Position numbers and translations under genes: made by a program. The notes under the pieces are model-generated. The model saw only the letters and a program-made list of their open reading frames with translations. It ran no database searches and was not told the origin of the DNA. From positions 186,001-250,000 of the forward strand of contig JBCBIY010000002.1 of assembly GCA_038523925.1 (NCBI GenBank): a DNA stretch of 64,000 nt, read 5' to 3'. This document shows, one piece after another, positions 44,337 to 52,873 of the stretch (its first letter is position 1; the number at the start of each line of letters is the position of its first letter). Origin of the DNA: JBCBWG01 sp038523925 (lineage in GTDB: Bacteria; Pseudomonadota; Alphaproteobacteria; Rhizobiales; Hyphomicrobiaceae).

Positions 44337-45134
44337 TTGTCCGGGGGGACGACACTCAGACACAACCGGCGGTTCTCGATTGCGGGAGCCGCCGTTTGCG
44401 TTTTCGCCGCGGCCCTGGCGCTCGCCGGGTGTGGCAACACTGTGCTCAGCAGCGCGTCGTCCTCCGGCGTGACGCTCAATGGCGCGACGCCGCAAAAGGC
44501 GAAGTTTAATCCGTTTGAAGAGCAGGTCGCGACCGCGAGCCGCCGGCGCGAGGTCATCAAAACGCCAACGCTCGCCGAGGTGTTGCAGCCTGGCCCACTG
44601 CCAGAGATGGCGCTTGGCCGGCCTGATGCGCCCGTGACGGTGATCAAATACGCCTCGCCAAGCTGCCCCTACTGCCGGCTCTTCCAAAAGAAGACCTTCC
44701 CGAAGTTCAAGCGCGACTACATCGACACCGGCAAGGTGCGCTTCATCCTGCGCGAGTTCCCGATCGGCTTTCAGTCGGGCGCGGCGACCATCGCGATCCG
44801 CTGTGCGCCGCCAGAAAAACGCTTCTCGCTTTATGAGAAGTTCCTTGAGCAGCACGCCCGCTGGGTCAGCCAGGACGTCCGCCGCGACCCGATCTTTGAG
44901 ATCGCAAAGCAGGTCGGCATGTCGCGACAGACCTTTGACGCCTGTTATGAGAATCAGGAACTCATCGCGAAGTTGAAGCAGGTGAAGGAACGCGGCCGGA
45001 CGCTGGGAATTATCGGCACGCCGAACTTCTTCATTAACGAGCGTCGCGAAAAGCGGGTTCTCACGTACGCTGACTTGTCGGAGATCATCGATCCGATGCT
45101 TAGCGGCGGGACGCTCGCTGCAAGCCGCAATTAG
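44337..45134 (+). CDS. DsbA family lipoprotein
   Basis: 265 residues. The hydrophobic start ends in the lipobox LALAGC with the lipid cysteine at 32. The active site is C110-P-Y-C113 (SPSCPYCRLF) and the cis-Pro loop is GIIGTPNFFINE. It parallels the soluble neighbour but is membrane-anchored and has a longer linker. A TTG two bases after the upstream TAA is the best start, giving a coupled pair. Together the two suggest a dedicated oxidative-folding pair upstream of smc. Confidence 0.9.
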   Translation: MSGGTTLRHNRRFSIAGAAVCVFAAALALAGCGNTVLSSASSSGVTLNGATPQKAKFNPFEEQVATASRRREVIKTPTLAEVLQPGPLPEMALGRPDAPVTVIKYASPSCPYCRLFQKKTFPKFKRDYIDTGKVRFILREFPIGFQSGAATIAIRCAPPEKRFSLYEKFLEQHARWVSQDVRRDPIFEIAKQVGMSRQTFDACYENQELIAKLKQVKERGRTLGIIGTPNFFINERREKRVLTYADLSEIIDPMLSGGTLAASRN

Positions 45135-45196
45135 ACCGGCCGGGCGCGTCCAGCGTTTCGCCACGGTCGATCGCCCAACCACAACGGAGGCAGCGG

Positions 45197-48100
45197 GTGC
45201 ACATCACGCGATTGCGCCTCCTTGGCTTCAAATCGTTTGTTGATGCGACTGAGCTCGTCGTTGCGCCGGGCCTGACGGGGGTTGTCGGCCCGAACGGCTG
45301 TGGCAAGTCGAACCTGCTTGAAGCGCTGCGCTGGGTGATGGGCGAGACGTCGTACAAGTCCATGCGCGCAGCCGCCATGGACGACGTGATCTTTTCGGGC
45401 ACGACCGGCCGCCCGGCGCGCAACATGGCCGAAGTCGCGATCTTCATCGACAATACCGATCGCGCGGCGCCGGCTGAGTTCAACGACACTGACACGCTGG
45501 AGATCAGCCGCCGCATCGAACGCGAGGCAGGCTCGGCCTACCGAATCAATGGCCGCGAAGTCCGCGCCAAGGATGTCAAAATCCTTTTCGAGGATGCCGC
45601 AACCGGTGCGCGGTCCCCGGCGCTCGTCCGCCAGGGGCAGATCGGCGAGATCGTCAACGCGAAGCCGGAACAGCGCCGCCGCATCCTGGAAGACGCTGCA
45701 GGCACCGCCGGCCTCCATAGCCGTCGCCATGACGCGGAGCTGCGGCTTAAGGCGGCCGACAGCAACCTCGTGCGGCTCGGCGACATTCTCGGTCAGATGT
45801 CATCGCAGATGGAGGGGCTCAAGCGGCAGGCGCGCCAGGCCAAGCGCTACCGCGAACTCTCCGACGTCATTCGCCGCGCCGAAGCTTTGGTGCTCTATCT
45901 GCGCTGGCATGCGGCAAGCGCGGATGTGGCGGCCGAAGAAACGGGGCTTGGCGACATTCAACGGATGGTTGCTGAGGCGACGCGCACCGAGGCGGTGGCG
46001 ATCAAAGCCGAAGCCGCGTTTTCCGAACACCTGCAGCCACTGCGCCAGACCGAGACCGAACACGCCGCAGCGCTTGCGCGCCTGGAGATCGAACGCGAGA
46101 CACTTGCGCGCGACCTCGGCCAGGCGGAGGCGCGGCTGGCCGACCTTCGGGCCGAGCAGACGCGTCTTGCCGCCGATCTCACACGCGAGGATGCAGCGCA
46201 GGCTGACGCCAACGAGGCCCGTCAACGGATCGCAGGTACAGTCGCAGAGCTCACAGCGGCAGCAGAGGGCCACGACGCGGCGGTCACAAACGCCGAGCAA
46301 TCGCTTGCAGCGGCTTTGGAGCAGCTTGCCGAGACGACCGGCGCACACAACGCCCTTGCCCAATCGGCGCAGGCCGCAGCCGCGGATCGCCGCGCGCGCG
46401 AAACCGAACATGACGAGCGGCAGCGGGCCTGCGCCGACCTGCAAGACCGTGCCAAGCGCCTTGACGCTGAGCGCGCAGAGCTGATCGCAGCCGCCCCGCA
46501 AGACGACACTGGCGCGCTCGAGGCGCAGGTGGCCGACGCCGAGACCGCGCGCGGTGAGGCCGCTGAAGCGATCGCCGCGCGCGAACAGGACCTCGCCACG
46601 CGCGGGCAGGCACGCGACGCCGCCGCTGATGCGGCCCGCACGGCCGCCGGTGACGCCGCGGCGCTTACCCAGGAAATCGCGACGCTTGAGCGGCTGCTGA
46701 CTGTCTCAACGGACGAGAGCGGCGACCGCGCGGTCGATCTGATCACAGTCGCTGATGGCTTCGAGAAAGCGCTCGCAGCCGCACTGGGTGATGATCTCGA
46801 AGCCGCCGTCGGCACGGAAGCCGGCACCTATTGGCGGGCCCTTTCAGATGGCGATGATTACAGCGGCGATCCGGAACTGCCAGACGGTGCCGCGCCATTG
46901 GCCGACCGCATTGAAGCGCCGCCGGAACTCGCGCGGCGGCTGCGCCAGATCGGCCTCGTCGATGCCGCTGATGGAGCGGACATGCAGGCGCGCCTTGCCC
47001 CCGGTCAGGCGTTGATCTCTGAGGCCGGGGATCTTTGGCGATGGGACGGGCTGGTCGCGACGGCTTCAGCGCCATCGCCGGCCGCGGTCCGCCTCGCCGA
47101 GCGCAACCGCCTCGCCGCGCTCCGCCCGAAGCTCGTCGCTGCCACGGCCGCGGCGGCTACTGCGGAAGCCGACCGGCAGACAAAAGCAGCCGCGGCTGCC
47201 AAGAGCGCGTCGGACTTGAATGCTGCAAGAGCCGCACTCAGCGAACGCGAGCAGGCGCGTGAAAAACTGCGGTCAAAACTGCATGCGGGGCGGCAGGCGC
47301 AGCTTAGCCACGAGACCCGTCTTGCCGCGCTCGACGATCTCATCGTGCGCGCAACCGACGATCTCAAGGCCGCTCAGTCACGCCTCGCCGAGACCACGGC
47401 TGCCATTGCCGACCTGCCGCCGCAGGACCACCTGGCGCCTCAGATCGAAGCGGCGGCAACGGCCCTGACAGCCGCGCAGACGAAGGTCGCGGAAGACCGC
47501 ACCGCGTTGGCCACACTCAAGCAGGCAGGCCTCGCGCGCGATGCACAGCTTGCGACCGCGCGCAACGACGACGAGCGATGGGCGCAGCGGCTCAAGAGCT
47601 CGGCTGACCAGATTGCGCGGCTTGGCGAACGCGCCGAAGCGGTTGCCGAGCAGTTGATCCACGCGCAAGCGCACCCCGGCGAGATCAAGTCGCGGCAGGA
47701 CAAGCTTGCAGGCGCGATCGCCGAGGCTGAATCGGCCCGCAAGACCTCAGCCGACAAGCTCGCTGAAGCTGAGACAGCGCTCCGGTCGGCAACGTCTGCG
47801 TTGAAGCGGGCGCAGGAGGCTGTTGCGGCATCACGCGAAGAAAAAGCCCGCGCCGAAACGCGGCTCGATGCCGCCCGCACACGCCTCGTCGGGACGGTCC
47901 AGCAGATCGCCGATACGTTCGAGACGACGCCGGAGGCTTGCGCGACGCTTGCCCAACTCGACGCCGCGGACACGGCAAACCTGCCAGACATCGAGACCTC
48001 CGAGCGCAAGCTGCAGAAGCTCAGAAGCGACCGCGACCGGCTCGGCGGGGTCAACCTCCAGGCCGGCGAGGAACTTGAGACGATTGAGGCCGACTACGAA

Positions 48101-48667
48101 AAGCTCGATGCCGAGCGGGCCGATGTCGAAGATGCAGTGGCAAAGCTGAGGGCCGGGATTGCGCAGCTCAATCGCGAAGGGCGCAAGCGCCTGCAAGAGG
48201 CCTTCACATCTGTCAACCGCGAGTTCTCAAACCTGTTCCGGACGCTGTTCGGCGGCGGCGAGGCGCACCTCGAGCTGATCGAGGGCGATGACCCGCTGGA
48301 GGGCGGGCTTGAGATCATCGCCAAACCGCCCGGTAAGAAACCGACGACGCTCTCGCTGCTGTCCGGCGGCGAGCAGACGCTGACGGCGCTCTCGCTGATC
48401 TTTGCGGTGTTCCTGACCAACCCATCGCCGATATGTGTGCTCGACGAGGTCGACGCCCCGCTCGATGACGCCAACGTCGACCGGTTCTGTACGTTGATGG
48501 AGAGCATGGCGAAGCGCACCGACACACGATTCCTCGTCATCACCCACCATCCGATGACCATGTCGCGCATGGATCGGCTGTTCGGCGTCACGATGGCCGA
48601 GCGCGGCGTCAGTCAGCTTGTCTCAGTGAACCTCGCGACGGCGGAAGAATTCCTCGAAGCGAGCTGA
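45197..48667 (+). CDS. smc: Chromosome segregation protein SMC
   Basis: 1156 residues, full length, GTG start. The ATP-binding head halves are at the ends: Walker A GPNGCGKSN at 32-40, signature LLSGGEQTLTALSLIF, and Walker B ICVLDEVDAPLDDANVDRF. Between them two long Ala/Glu/Arg-rich coiled coils surround a hinge at very roughly 490-650 (with GLVDAADGADMQARLA). SMC works with ScpA and ScpB, whose genes are at 59-61 kb, to compact and segregate the chromosome. It starts 62 bases after the DsbA lipoprotein gene. Confidence 0.97.
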   Translation: MHITRLRLLGFKSFVDATELVVAPGLTGVVGPNGCGKSNLLEALRWVMGETSYKSMRAAAMDDVIFSGTTGRPARNMAEVAIFIDNTDRAAPAEFNDTDTLEISRRIEREAGSAYRINGREVRAKDVKILFEDAATGARSPALVRQGQIGEIVNAKPEQRRRILEDAAGTAGLHSRRHDAELRLKAADSNLVRLGDILGQMSSQMEGLKRQARQAKRYRELSDVIRRAEALVLYLRWHAASADVAAEETGLGDIQRMVAEATRTEAVAIKAEAAFSEHLQPLRQTETEHAAALARLEIERETLARDLGQAEARLADLRAEQTRLAADLTREDAAQADANEARQRIAGTVAELTAAAEGHDAAVTNAEQSLAAALEQLAETTGAHNALAQSAQAAAADRRARETEHDERQRACADLQDRAKRLDAERAELIAAAPQDDTGALEAQVADAETARGEAAEAIAAREQDLATRGQARDAAADAARTAAGDAAALTQEIATLERLLTVSTDESGDRAVDLITVADGFEKALAAALGDDLEAAVGTEAGTYWRALSDGDDYSGDPELPDGAAPLADRIEAPPELARRLRQIGLVDAADGADMQARLAPGQALISEAGDLWRWDGLVATASAPSPAAVRLAERNRLAALRPKLVAATAAAATAEADRQTKAAAAAKSASDLNAARAALSEREQAREKLRSKLHAGRQAQLSHETRLAALDDLIVRATDDLKAAQSRLAETTAAIADLPPQDHLAPQIEAAATALTAAQTKVAEDRTALATLKQAGLARDAQLATARNDDERWAQRLKSSADQIARLGERAEAVAEQLIHAQAHPGEIKSRQDKLAGAIAEAESARKTSADKLAEAETALRSATSALKRAQEAVAASREEKARAETRLDAARTRLVGTVQQIADTFETTPEACATLAQLDAADTANLPDIETSERKLQKLRSDRDRLGGVNLQAGEELETIEADYEKLDAERADVEDAVAKLRAGIAQLNREGRKRLQEAFTSVNREFSNLFRTLFGGGEAHLELIEGDDPLEGGLEIIAKPPGKKPTTLSLLSGGEQTLTALSLIFAVFLTNPSPICVLDEVDAPLDDANVDRFCTLMESMAKRTDTRFLVITHHPMTMSRMDRLFGVTMAERGVSQLVSVNLATAEEFLEAS

Positions 48668-48673
48668 GCAGCC

Positions 48674-49759
48674 TTACATCTCGCGCGCGACCCGGAAGCC
48701 AACGACAGGGCTTGCGACGTTGTTTGGCAGAGCCGAACGGCGGGCGGAGCGCAGCTTGTCCTTGGTGCTGTCCCAGCCCCCGCCCTTCATGACGTGACGG
48801 GTACAATCACCCGCGAGGCCAATGGCCTTGCCGTCCTTCGGCACGCGCTCAAGGTCCGGCGTCCAGCAATCCGCCGTCAGCTCCCAGGCGTTGCCGTGCA
48901 GGTCGTAGAGCTTGAACGCGTTCGCGGAGAAAGAACCGCTCGGCTTCGTGCCGTTGTTCGCACCGTCAAAGTTTGCCTGCTCGGGCAGGATTTCGCGACC
49001 AAAGAAGTACGGCGTGCGGGTCTTGGCGCGGGCGACGTATTCCCACTCGACCTGCGACAGGAGGCGATACGTCCGGCCGGTCAACTCGTTGATCCAGGCA
49101 AGGTAGGCCTGCACGTCTTCGTAGCTGACGCAAACGACCGGGTGGCGGTCAGTCTGAGCAAAGCCGGGGTTGTCCCATGTCCGGGGTTCGACGTCGTTCT
49201 CATCAAGTTTACAGACAGCAAGTGACTGATGCCCGGTCGCTTCGACAAACCGGCGGTACTCGCCAACCAGCAACTCATACTTTCCGATCGCGATCGGCTG
49301 GGGAACGATGACCTCTTTCAGAGGCCCCTCGCCGACGCCGCGGCCTTTCTCGGTCGTCGGCGAGCCGATGTAGTAGTGGCCGCGATCAATGACCACGACG
49401 GTCGGGCAGCCGTCACAATCGCGCAGCCCCGCCGCGCTTGCCGTGAACTTCGGCCCTTTGTATTCGGTATCAACCGGCGCTTCTGCGTTTGGATCAAGTT
49501 CGGCTGCGGTGTCTTCTTCGAGCGTCAACTGCTGCTTCTTGATCTTGGATTTCATGTTCTTGCCGACCGGATCGAACTCAAACGAAGTCCGGTCCTCGAC
49601 ATGGAACAGCATCAAGACGGCCGAGATCACGCCTGCGAGCATCGAGGAGACGACGACGCCCCGATGCCGGTTGGCGACGCCTGATTCAATCGCAAAAGCG
49701 AGCGTCGCGATCATTGCGATCATCAACCAGAAGACGATGTCGAACATCGTGATGGTCAT
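48674..49759 (-). CDS. Membrane-anchored SUMF1 (formylglycine-generating enzyme-like) protein
   Basis: 361 residues. Two hydrophobic helices at the N-terminus (FDIVFWLMIAMIATLAFAI and a VVSSMLAGVISAVLML stretch), then a charged linker, then a SUMF1 domain at about 115-360: GHYYIGSPTTEKG, HPVVCVSYEDVQAYLAWINE, RLLSQVEWEYVARA, DLHGNAWELTADCW and VMKGGGWDSTKDKLR. The usual copper Cys pair of active formylglycine-generating enzymes is not clearly in place, so it may be a non-catalytic relative. No sulfatase gene is nearby. It is divergent from the atp operon and convergent with smc. Confidence 0.88.
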   Translation of the reverse strand: MTITMFDIVFWLMIAMIATLAFAIESGVANRHRGVVVSSMLAGVISAVLMLFHVEDRTSFEFDPVGKNMKSKIKKQQLTLEEDTAAELDPNAEAPVDTEYKGPKFTASAAGLRDCDGCPTVVVIDRGHYYIGSPTTEKGRGVGEGPLKEVIVPQPIAIGKYELLVGEYRRFVEATGHQSLAVCKLDENDVEPRTWDNPGFAQTDRHPVVCVSYEDVQAYLAWINELTGRTYRLLSQVEWEYVARAKTRTPYFFGREILPEQANFDGANNGTKPSGSFSANAFKLYDLHGNAWELTADCWTPDLERVPKDGKAIGLAGDCTRHVMKGGGWDSTKDKLRSARRSALPNNVASPVVGFRVAREM

Positions 49760-49995
49760 GGGCTCTGTTCCTCGACAATCCGGCGTTAACGGCGCGTTGC
49801 AGAGACACGCCCGATGCGCACCAATGCCGCTTTCAGCCCCGGGCGCACCGCTCCTGCCTCCAACCCTCCGCCATCAGCGTGAATATTCGGTTCAGATCGG
49901 CTAAGGTGCCCTGGAAAAGTTGCAGGGCACGCCGGCCCACGCGAGCGCCGCAGAATGCCGACGATAGGCTCACCGAATGACGCAGGCAGCTCGCC

Positions 49996-50024
49996 TTGAC
50001 ACCCCTCGGAGCCCTCACTAGGGT
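49996..50024 (+). promoter_or_regulatory. Likely sigma-70 promoter of the atp (F0) operon
   Basis: A perfect -35 box TTGACA (49996-50001) is followed after exactly 17 bases by TAGGGT (50019-50024). The start site would fall near 50031, giving a leader of about 45 bases before atpI. Confidence 0.6.
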
Positions 50025-50032
50025 CCGCGCCG

Positions 50033-50053
50033 TTCGGGTCAGATCGACCCGAA
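50033..50053 (+). promoter_or_regulatory. Inverted repeat at the atp transcript start (possible operator or leader hairpin)
   Basis: Perfect 8-bp arms TTCGGGTC and GACCCGAA with a 5-base spacer, starting 8 bases after the predicted -10 box and ending 23 bases before atpI. It could be a protein operator or a 5' RNA stem. Confidence 0.5.
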
Positions 50054-50076
50054 AACCCGCCACTTGCGATAGTCAG

Positions 50077-50481
50077 ATGCCGCGCGACGACAACGGACCC
50101 GGCTCCGATCATGGCCGCCTGAATGACCAGGATCGGGCTGAGTTCAAACGTCGCGCGCGCGACATCGGAAATCGTCTAGAAGGAATTCGCAATCAGCAGA
50201 CGGAGCGGGCGCGCCCCAAGCAATCCGGTGGCGGCGCGATCGGCCAAGCGCTGAAGCTCGCGATTGATCCTGTCGTCGGCGTCGTACTTGGGCTGGTGAT
50301 CGGCTTGTTCTTGGACAACACGTTCGGGACCAAACCGCTGTTTTTGATCTTTTGCCTGTTGGCAGGTGGGGCTGGCGGGTTGTGGACGATGGCGCGATCG
50401 GCGATGCGCAGCGTTGCGGCTCCAGAGCCGAAGGATCCCCCGGAGCAGGACGGCGACGGGTCAACTGGGAAGGACGCATAG
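50077..50481 (+). CDS. atpI: ATP synthase accessory protein AtpI
   Basis: 134 residues. After a charged N-terminus come two helices (GVVLGLVIGLFLDN, then FLIFCLLAGGAGGLW) joined by the FGTKP turn, the usual AtpI layout, and an acidic tail. AtpI helps assemble the c-ring or supplies Mg. It leads the F0 operon; its TAG lies one base before the GTG of atpB. The ATG giving MPRDDNG is used. Confidence 0.9.
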   Translation: MPRDDNGPGSDHGRLNDQDRAEFKRRARDIGNRLEGIRNQQTERARPKQSGGGAIGQALKLAIDPVVGVVLGLVIGLFLDNTFGTKPLFLIFCLLAGGAGGLWTMARSAMRSVAAPEPKDPPEQDGDGSTGKDA

Positions 50482-50482
50482 G

Positions 50483-51265
50483 GTGGCAACGCAGAACGGG
50501 GCAGCGGGTGGCGCAGCCGGCGCGCAGAGCCCGATGGAGCAATTCGAGATCAAGACGCTTCTTGATCTGGAGCTCTTCGGCCTTAATGCCTCCTTCACGA
50601 ACTCTTCGCTGTTCATGGTCATCGCGGTCGCGCTGATCCTGGGCTTCCTTACGTTCGCGATGAGCAGCAAGTCGCTGGTGCCGGGCCGCATGCAGTCGCT
50701 CGCGGAACTCTCCTATGAGTTCATCGCGAACATGGTGCGAGACAACATCGGCACCGCCGGCATGAAGTACATGCCGTTTGTCTTCTCGCTCTTTATTTTC
50801 GTCCTCGTCCTAAACCTGCTCGGCATGTTTGCCATCCCGGCCGTCTGGAAGCCGTTCACGGTGACGAGCCACATCATCGTGACGTTCGCGCTCGCAGCGC
50901 TCGTGTTCGCGGTCGTCCTCGTTATTGGTTTCACGAATCACGGCCTCGGCTTCTTCCGGCTGTTCGTGCCGGAGGGCGTGCCGATCGCGATCCTGCCGCT
51001 GATCGTGTTTATCGAGTTCGTCTCGTTCCTCATCCGCCCCTTCAGTCTCTCAGTCCGGTTGTTTGCAAACATGCTCGCCGGCCACACGATGCTGAAGGTG
51101 TTTGCGGGCTTCGTCGTCTCGCTCGGCGTTGCCGGCGTTATCCCCTTCGCAGTCATGATCGGCCTCACCGCCTTCGAAATCCTCGTCGCGGTCCTGCAGG
51201 CGTTCATCTTCGCGATCCTGACCTGCATCTACCTCAACGACGCGATCAACCTTCACGACCACTGA
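50483..51265 (+). CDS. atpB: ATP synthase F0 subunit a
   Basis: 260 residues, about six helices. The essential Arg that faces the c-ring is in LSVRLFANMLAGH, with the following HTMLKVF and the C-terminal ILVAVLQAFIFAILTCIYL of the proton path. GTG at 50483 sits one base after atpI with AAGGA upstream; a later ATG (MEQFEIKTLL) would also work. Subunit a provides the proton half-channels. Confidence 0.96.
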   Translation: MATQNGAAGGAAGAQSPMEQFEIKTLLDLELFGLNASFTNSSLFMVIAVALILGFLTFAMSSKSLVPGRMQSLAELSYEFIANMVRDNIGTAGMKYMPFVFSLFIFVLVLNLLGMFAIPAVWKPFTVTSHIIVTFALAALVFAVVLVIGFTNHGLGFFRLFVPEGVPIAILPLIVFIEFVSFLIRPFSLSVRLFANMLAGHTMLKVFAGFVVSLGVAGVIPFAVMIGLTAFEILVAVLQAFIFAILTCIYLNDAINLHDH

Positions 51266-51307
51266 TCGCGCTCACCTCTCTCAGCTATTCCATTCAAGGA
51301 GATCAAA

Positions 51308-51535
51308 ATGGAAGCGGACGCAGCAAAACTGATTGGTGCCGGCCTCGCATGCGCCGGAATGATCGGCGCCGGTATCGGTGTCGGCAGCATCTTCGGCAAC
51401 TTCCTGAACGGCGCCATGCGCAACCCATCGGCTGCCGACGCGATGTTCGCGCGCGTGCTTGTCGGTGCAGCATTCGCCGAAGCGCTCGGTCTATTCGCGC
51501 TCGTCGTCGCCCTTCTTATCCTGTTCCTCTTCTAA
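51308..51535 (+). CDS. atpE: ATP synthase F0 subunit c
   Basis: 75 residues, two helices with the polar loop RNPSAAD. The proton-binding Glu is in GAAFAEALGLFALV, near residue 58, where E. coli has Asp61. A strong AAGGAG precedes the ATG at ideal spacing, as expected for a subunit needed in about 10-15 copies. Na-binding residues are not seen, so it is a proton type. Confidence 0.98.
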   Translation: MEADAAKLIGAGLACAGMIGAGIGVGSIFGNFLNGAMRNPSAADAMFARVLVGAAFAEALGLFALVVALLILFLF

Positions 51536-51594
51536 TCAACCGCAGGAACAGGTGCCGGCGGGCAGCCCCCGCCGCGCATAAGAGGCGCTAGACG

Positions 51595-52149
51595 ATGATG
51601 CTACCGACTGCGGTTCTCGCGGAAGCGGCGGAACAAGCTGGAGAAGCGGCCAAGTCCGGTCTCCCACAGCTCGACCCGTCAACGTTCATGCCCCAGCTCA
51701 TCTGGCTGGCGGTGACCTACGGCGTGCTCTACTGGGCGCTGTCGAGCTTTGTGCTGCCGCGCATCGGCCGCGCGATCGATGAGCGGCGCGGGCGCATCCA
51801 GCGGGACATCGACGAAGCTGAACGGCTGAAGGGCGAGACCGACGCGGCGATCGCCGACTATGAGAAGTCTCTTGCCGAGGCCCGCGGGCGGGCGTCTTCA
51901 ATCGCGGCTGAAAACCGCGACAAGCTGACGGCTGAAACCGACGCGGAGCGCCAACGCGTGGACCATGAAGTCAACGCGAAGGTCGCCGAAGCAGAAGAGC
52001 GGATCCAGGCGATGAAGGTCCGCTCGCTGGCGGAGGTCGACACAATCGCGACCGATACGGCTGGCGAACTCGTCAAGAAGCTGGTCGGCGGCAGCACAAG
52101 CGCGGATGAGGTGCGGGCCGCGCTCCAAGCCGCGCAGCCGGGAGAGTAA
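51595..52149 (+). CDS. ATP synthase F0 subunit b'
   Basis: 184 residues. One membrane helix at about 33-52 (FMPQLIWLAVTYGVLYWALS) then a long charged helix for the peripheral stalk. The N-terminal AEAAEQAGEAAKSGLPQLD is the b' style found in photosynthetic and alphaproteobacterial enzymes, where b and b' form a heterodimer. Symbols vary (atpG, atpX, atpF2), so none is given. The second ATG is one codon on. Confidence 0.94.
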   Translation: MMLPTAVLAEAAEQAGEAAKSGLPQLDPSTFMPQLIWLAVTYGVLYWALSSFVLPRIGRAIDERRGRIQRDIDEAERLKGETDAAIADYEKSLAEARGRASSIAAENRDKLTAETDAERQRVDHEVNAKVAEAEERIQAMKVRSLAEVDTIATDTAGELVKKLVGGSTSADEVRAALQAAQPGE

Positions 52150-52153
52150 CGCC

Positions 52154-52669
52154 ATGATAGTACGGCTTGCCGCAACCGACTCGCTGTTTGCGAACCCGGA
52201 GTTCTGGGTCGCGATGTCGTTCGTCGCTTTCCTGGCGCTGCTCGTCTACTACGGCGTGCCGGCGATGCTCGGGCGCACACTCGATTCGCGCGCCGAGCGC
52301 ATCCGCAAAGAGCTCGACGAAGCCCGACGCCTCCGCGAGGAAGCCCAACAGCTCCTCGCCGACTACAAGCGCAAGGCCGCCAAGGCCGAGGACGAGGCGC
52401 GCGCCATCGTCGACAACGCGCAGCAGGAAGCCCAGGCGCTCGCTGCTGAGACGCGCAAGGCCTTGCAGGATACGCTCGAACGCCGCACGCGCATGGCGGA
52501 AGAGAAGATCGAGCGGGCTGAAGCGCAGGCTGTGAGCGAGGTTCGCGCGGCGGCCATCGAACGCGCCGTCGGCGCTGCCGAGCGGATCATCCGCGCCCGC
52601 GTCGATGGTGACCAGGGCGATGTGCTGATCAAGGACGCGATCGCGAAGCTGCCAGCCAAACTCAACTAG
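52154..52669 (+). CDS. atpF: ATP synthase F0 subunit b
   Basis: 171 residues. A membrane helix at about 16-35 (FWVAMSFVAFLALLVYYGVP) then the stalk helix starting RTLDSRAERIRKELDEARRL, typical of alphaproteobacterial subunit b. It is 4 bases after b' and closes the F0 operon. The F1 genes (atpHAGDC) are not in the window, as is usual in this class. Confidence 0.96.
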   Translation: MIVRLAATDSLFANPEFWVAMSFVAFLALLVYYGVPAMLGRTLDSRAERIRKELDEARRLREEAQQLLADYKRKAAKAEDEARAIVDNAQQEAQALAAETRKALQDTLERRTRMAEEKIERAEAQAVSEVRAAAIERAVGAAERIIRARVDGDQGDVLIKDAIAKLPAKLN

Positions 52670-52738
52670 AATGCAGCTCAGGCGGGTGCGCCGTCCTGCC
52701 TGCAACCCGCACGGACCATCAAATCGCACAAATCTTGC

Positions 52739-52765
52739 ATCGGGGGGCATCGGCTTCCCGATTTT
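52739..52765 (+). terminator. Probable terminator of the atp operon
   Basis: ATCGGG and CCCGAT arms with a 12-base loop, followed by TTTT, about 70 bases after atpF. The stem is short, so efficiency may be partial. Confidence 0.5.
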
Positions 52766-52788
52766 GTGTGTGCGCCCAATGAAAGGCG

Positions 52789-52816
52789 TGGACATAAGCG
52801 GGTGCCGGACTAGGCT
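52789..52816 (+). promoter_or_regulatory. Possible promoter of the protease gene
   Basis: TGGACA (52789-52794) and TAGGCT (52811-52816) with a 16-base spacer, about 60 bases before the start codon. Similar in style to the atp promoter, but each box is imperfect. Confidence 0.35.
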
Positions 52817-52873
52817 TTGTCACGGCTCGAACCAAAGGGCCGCCGACGCAGCCGCACGGATGCAGGGCAACGC

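Larger units (their letters stand above)
49760..50076. other. 317-bp divergent control region between SUMF1 and atpI
   Basis: Contains the likely atp promoter (49996-50024) and an 8-bp inverted repeat just downstream (50033-50053), listed separately. The left half shows no clear element, and no short gene is convincing. Confidence 0.7.
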
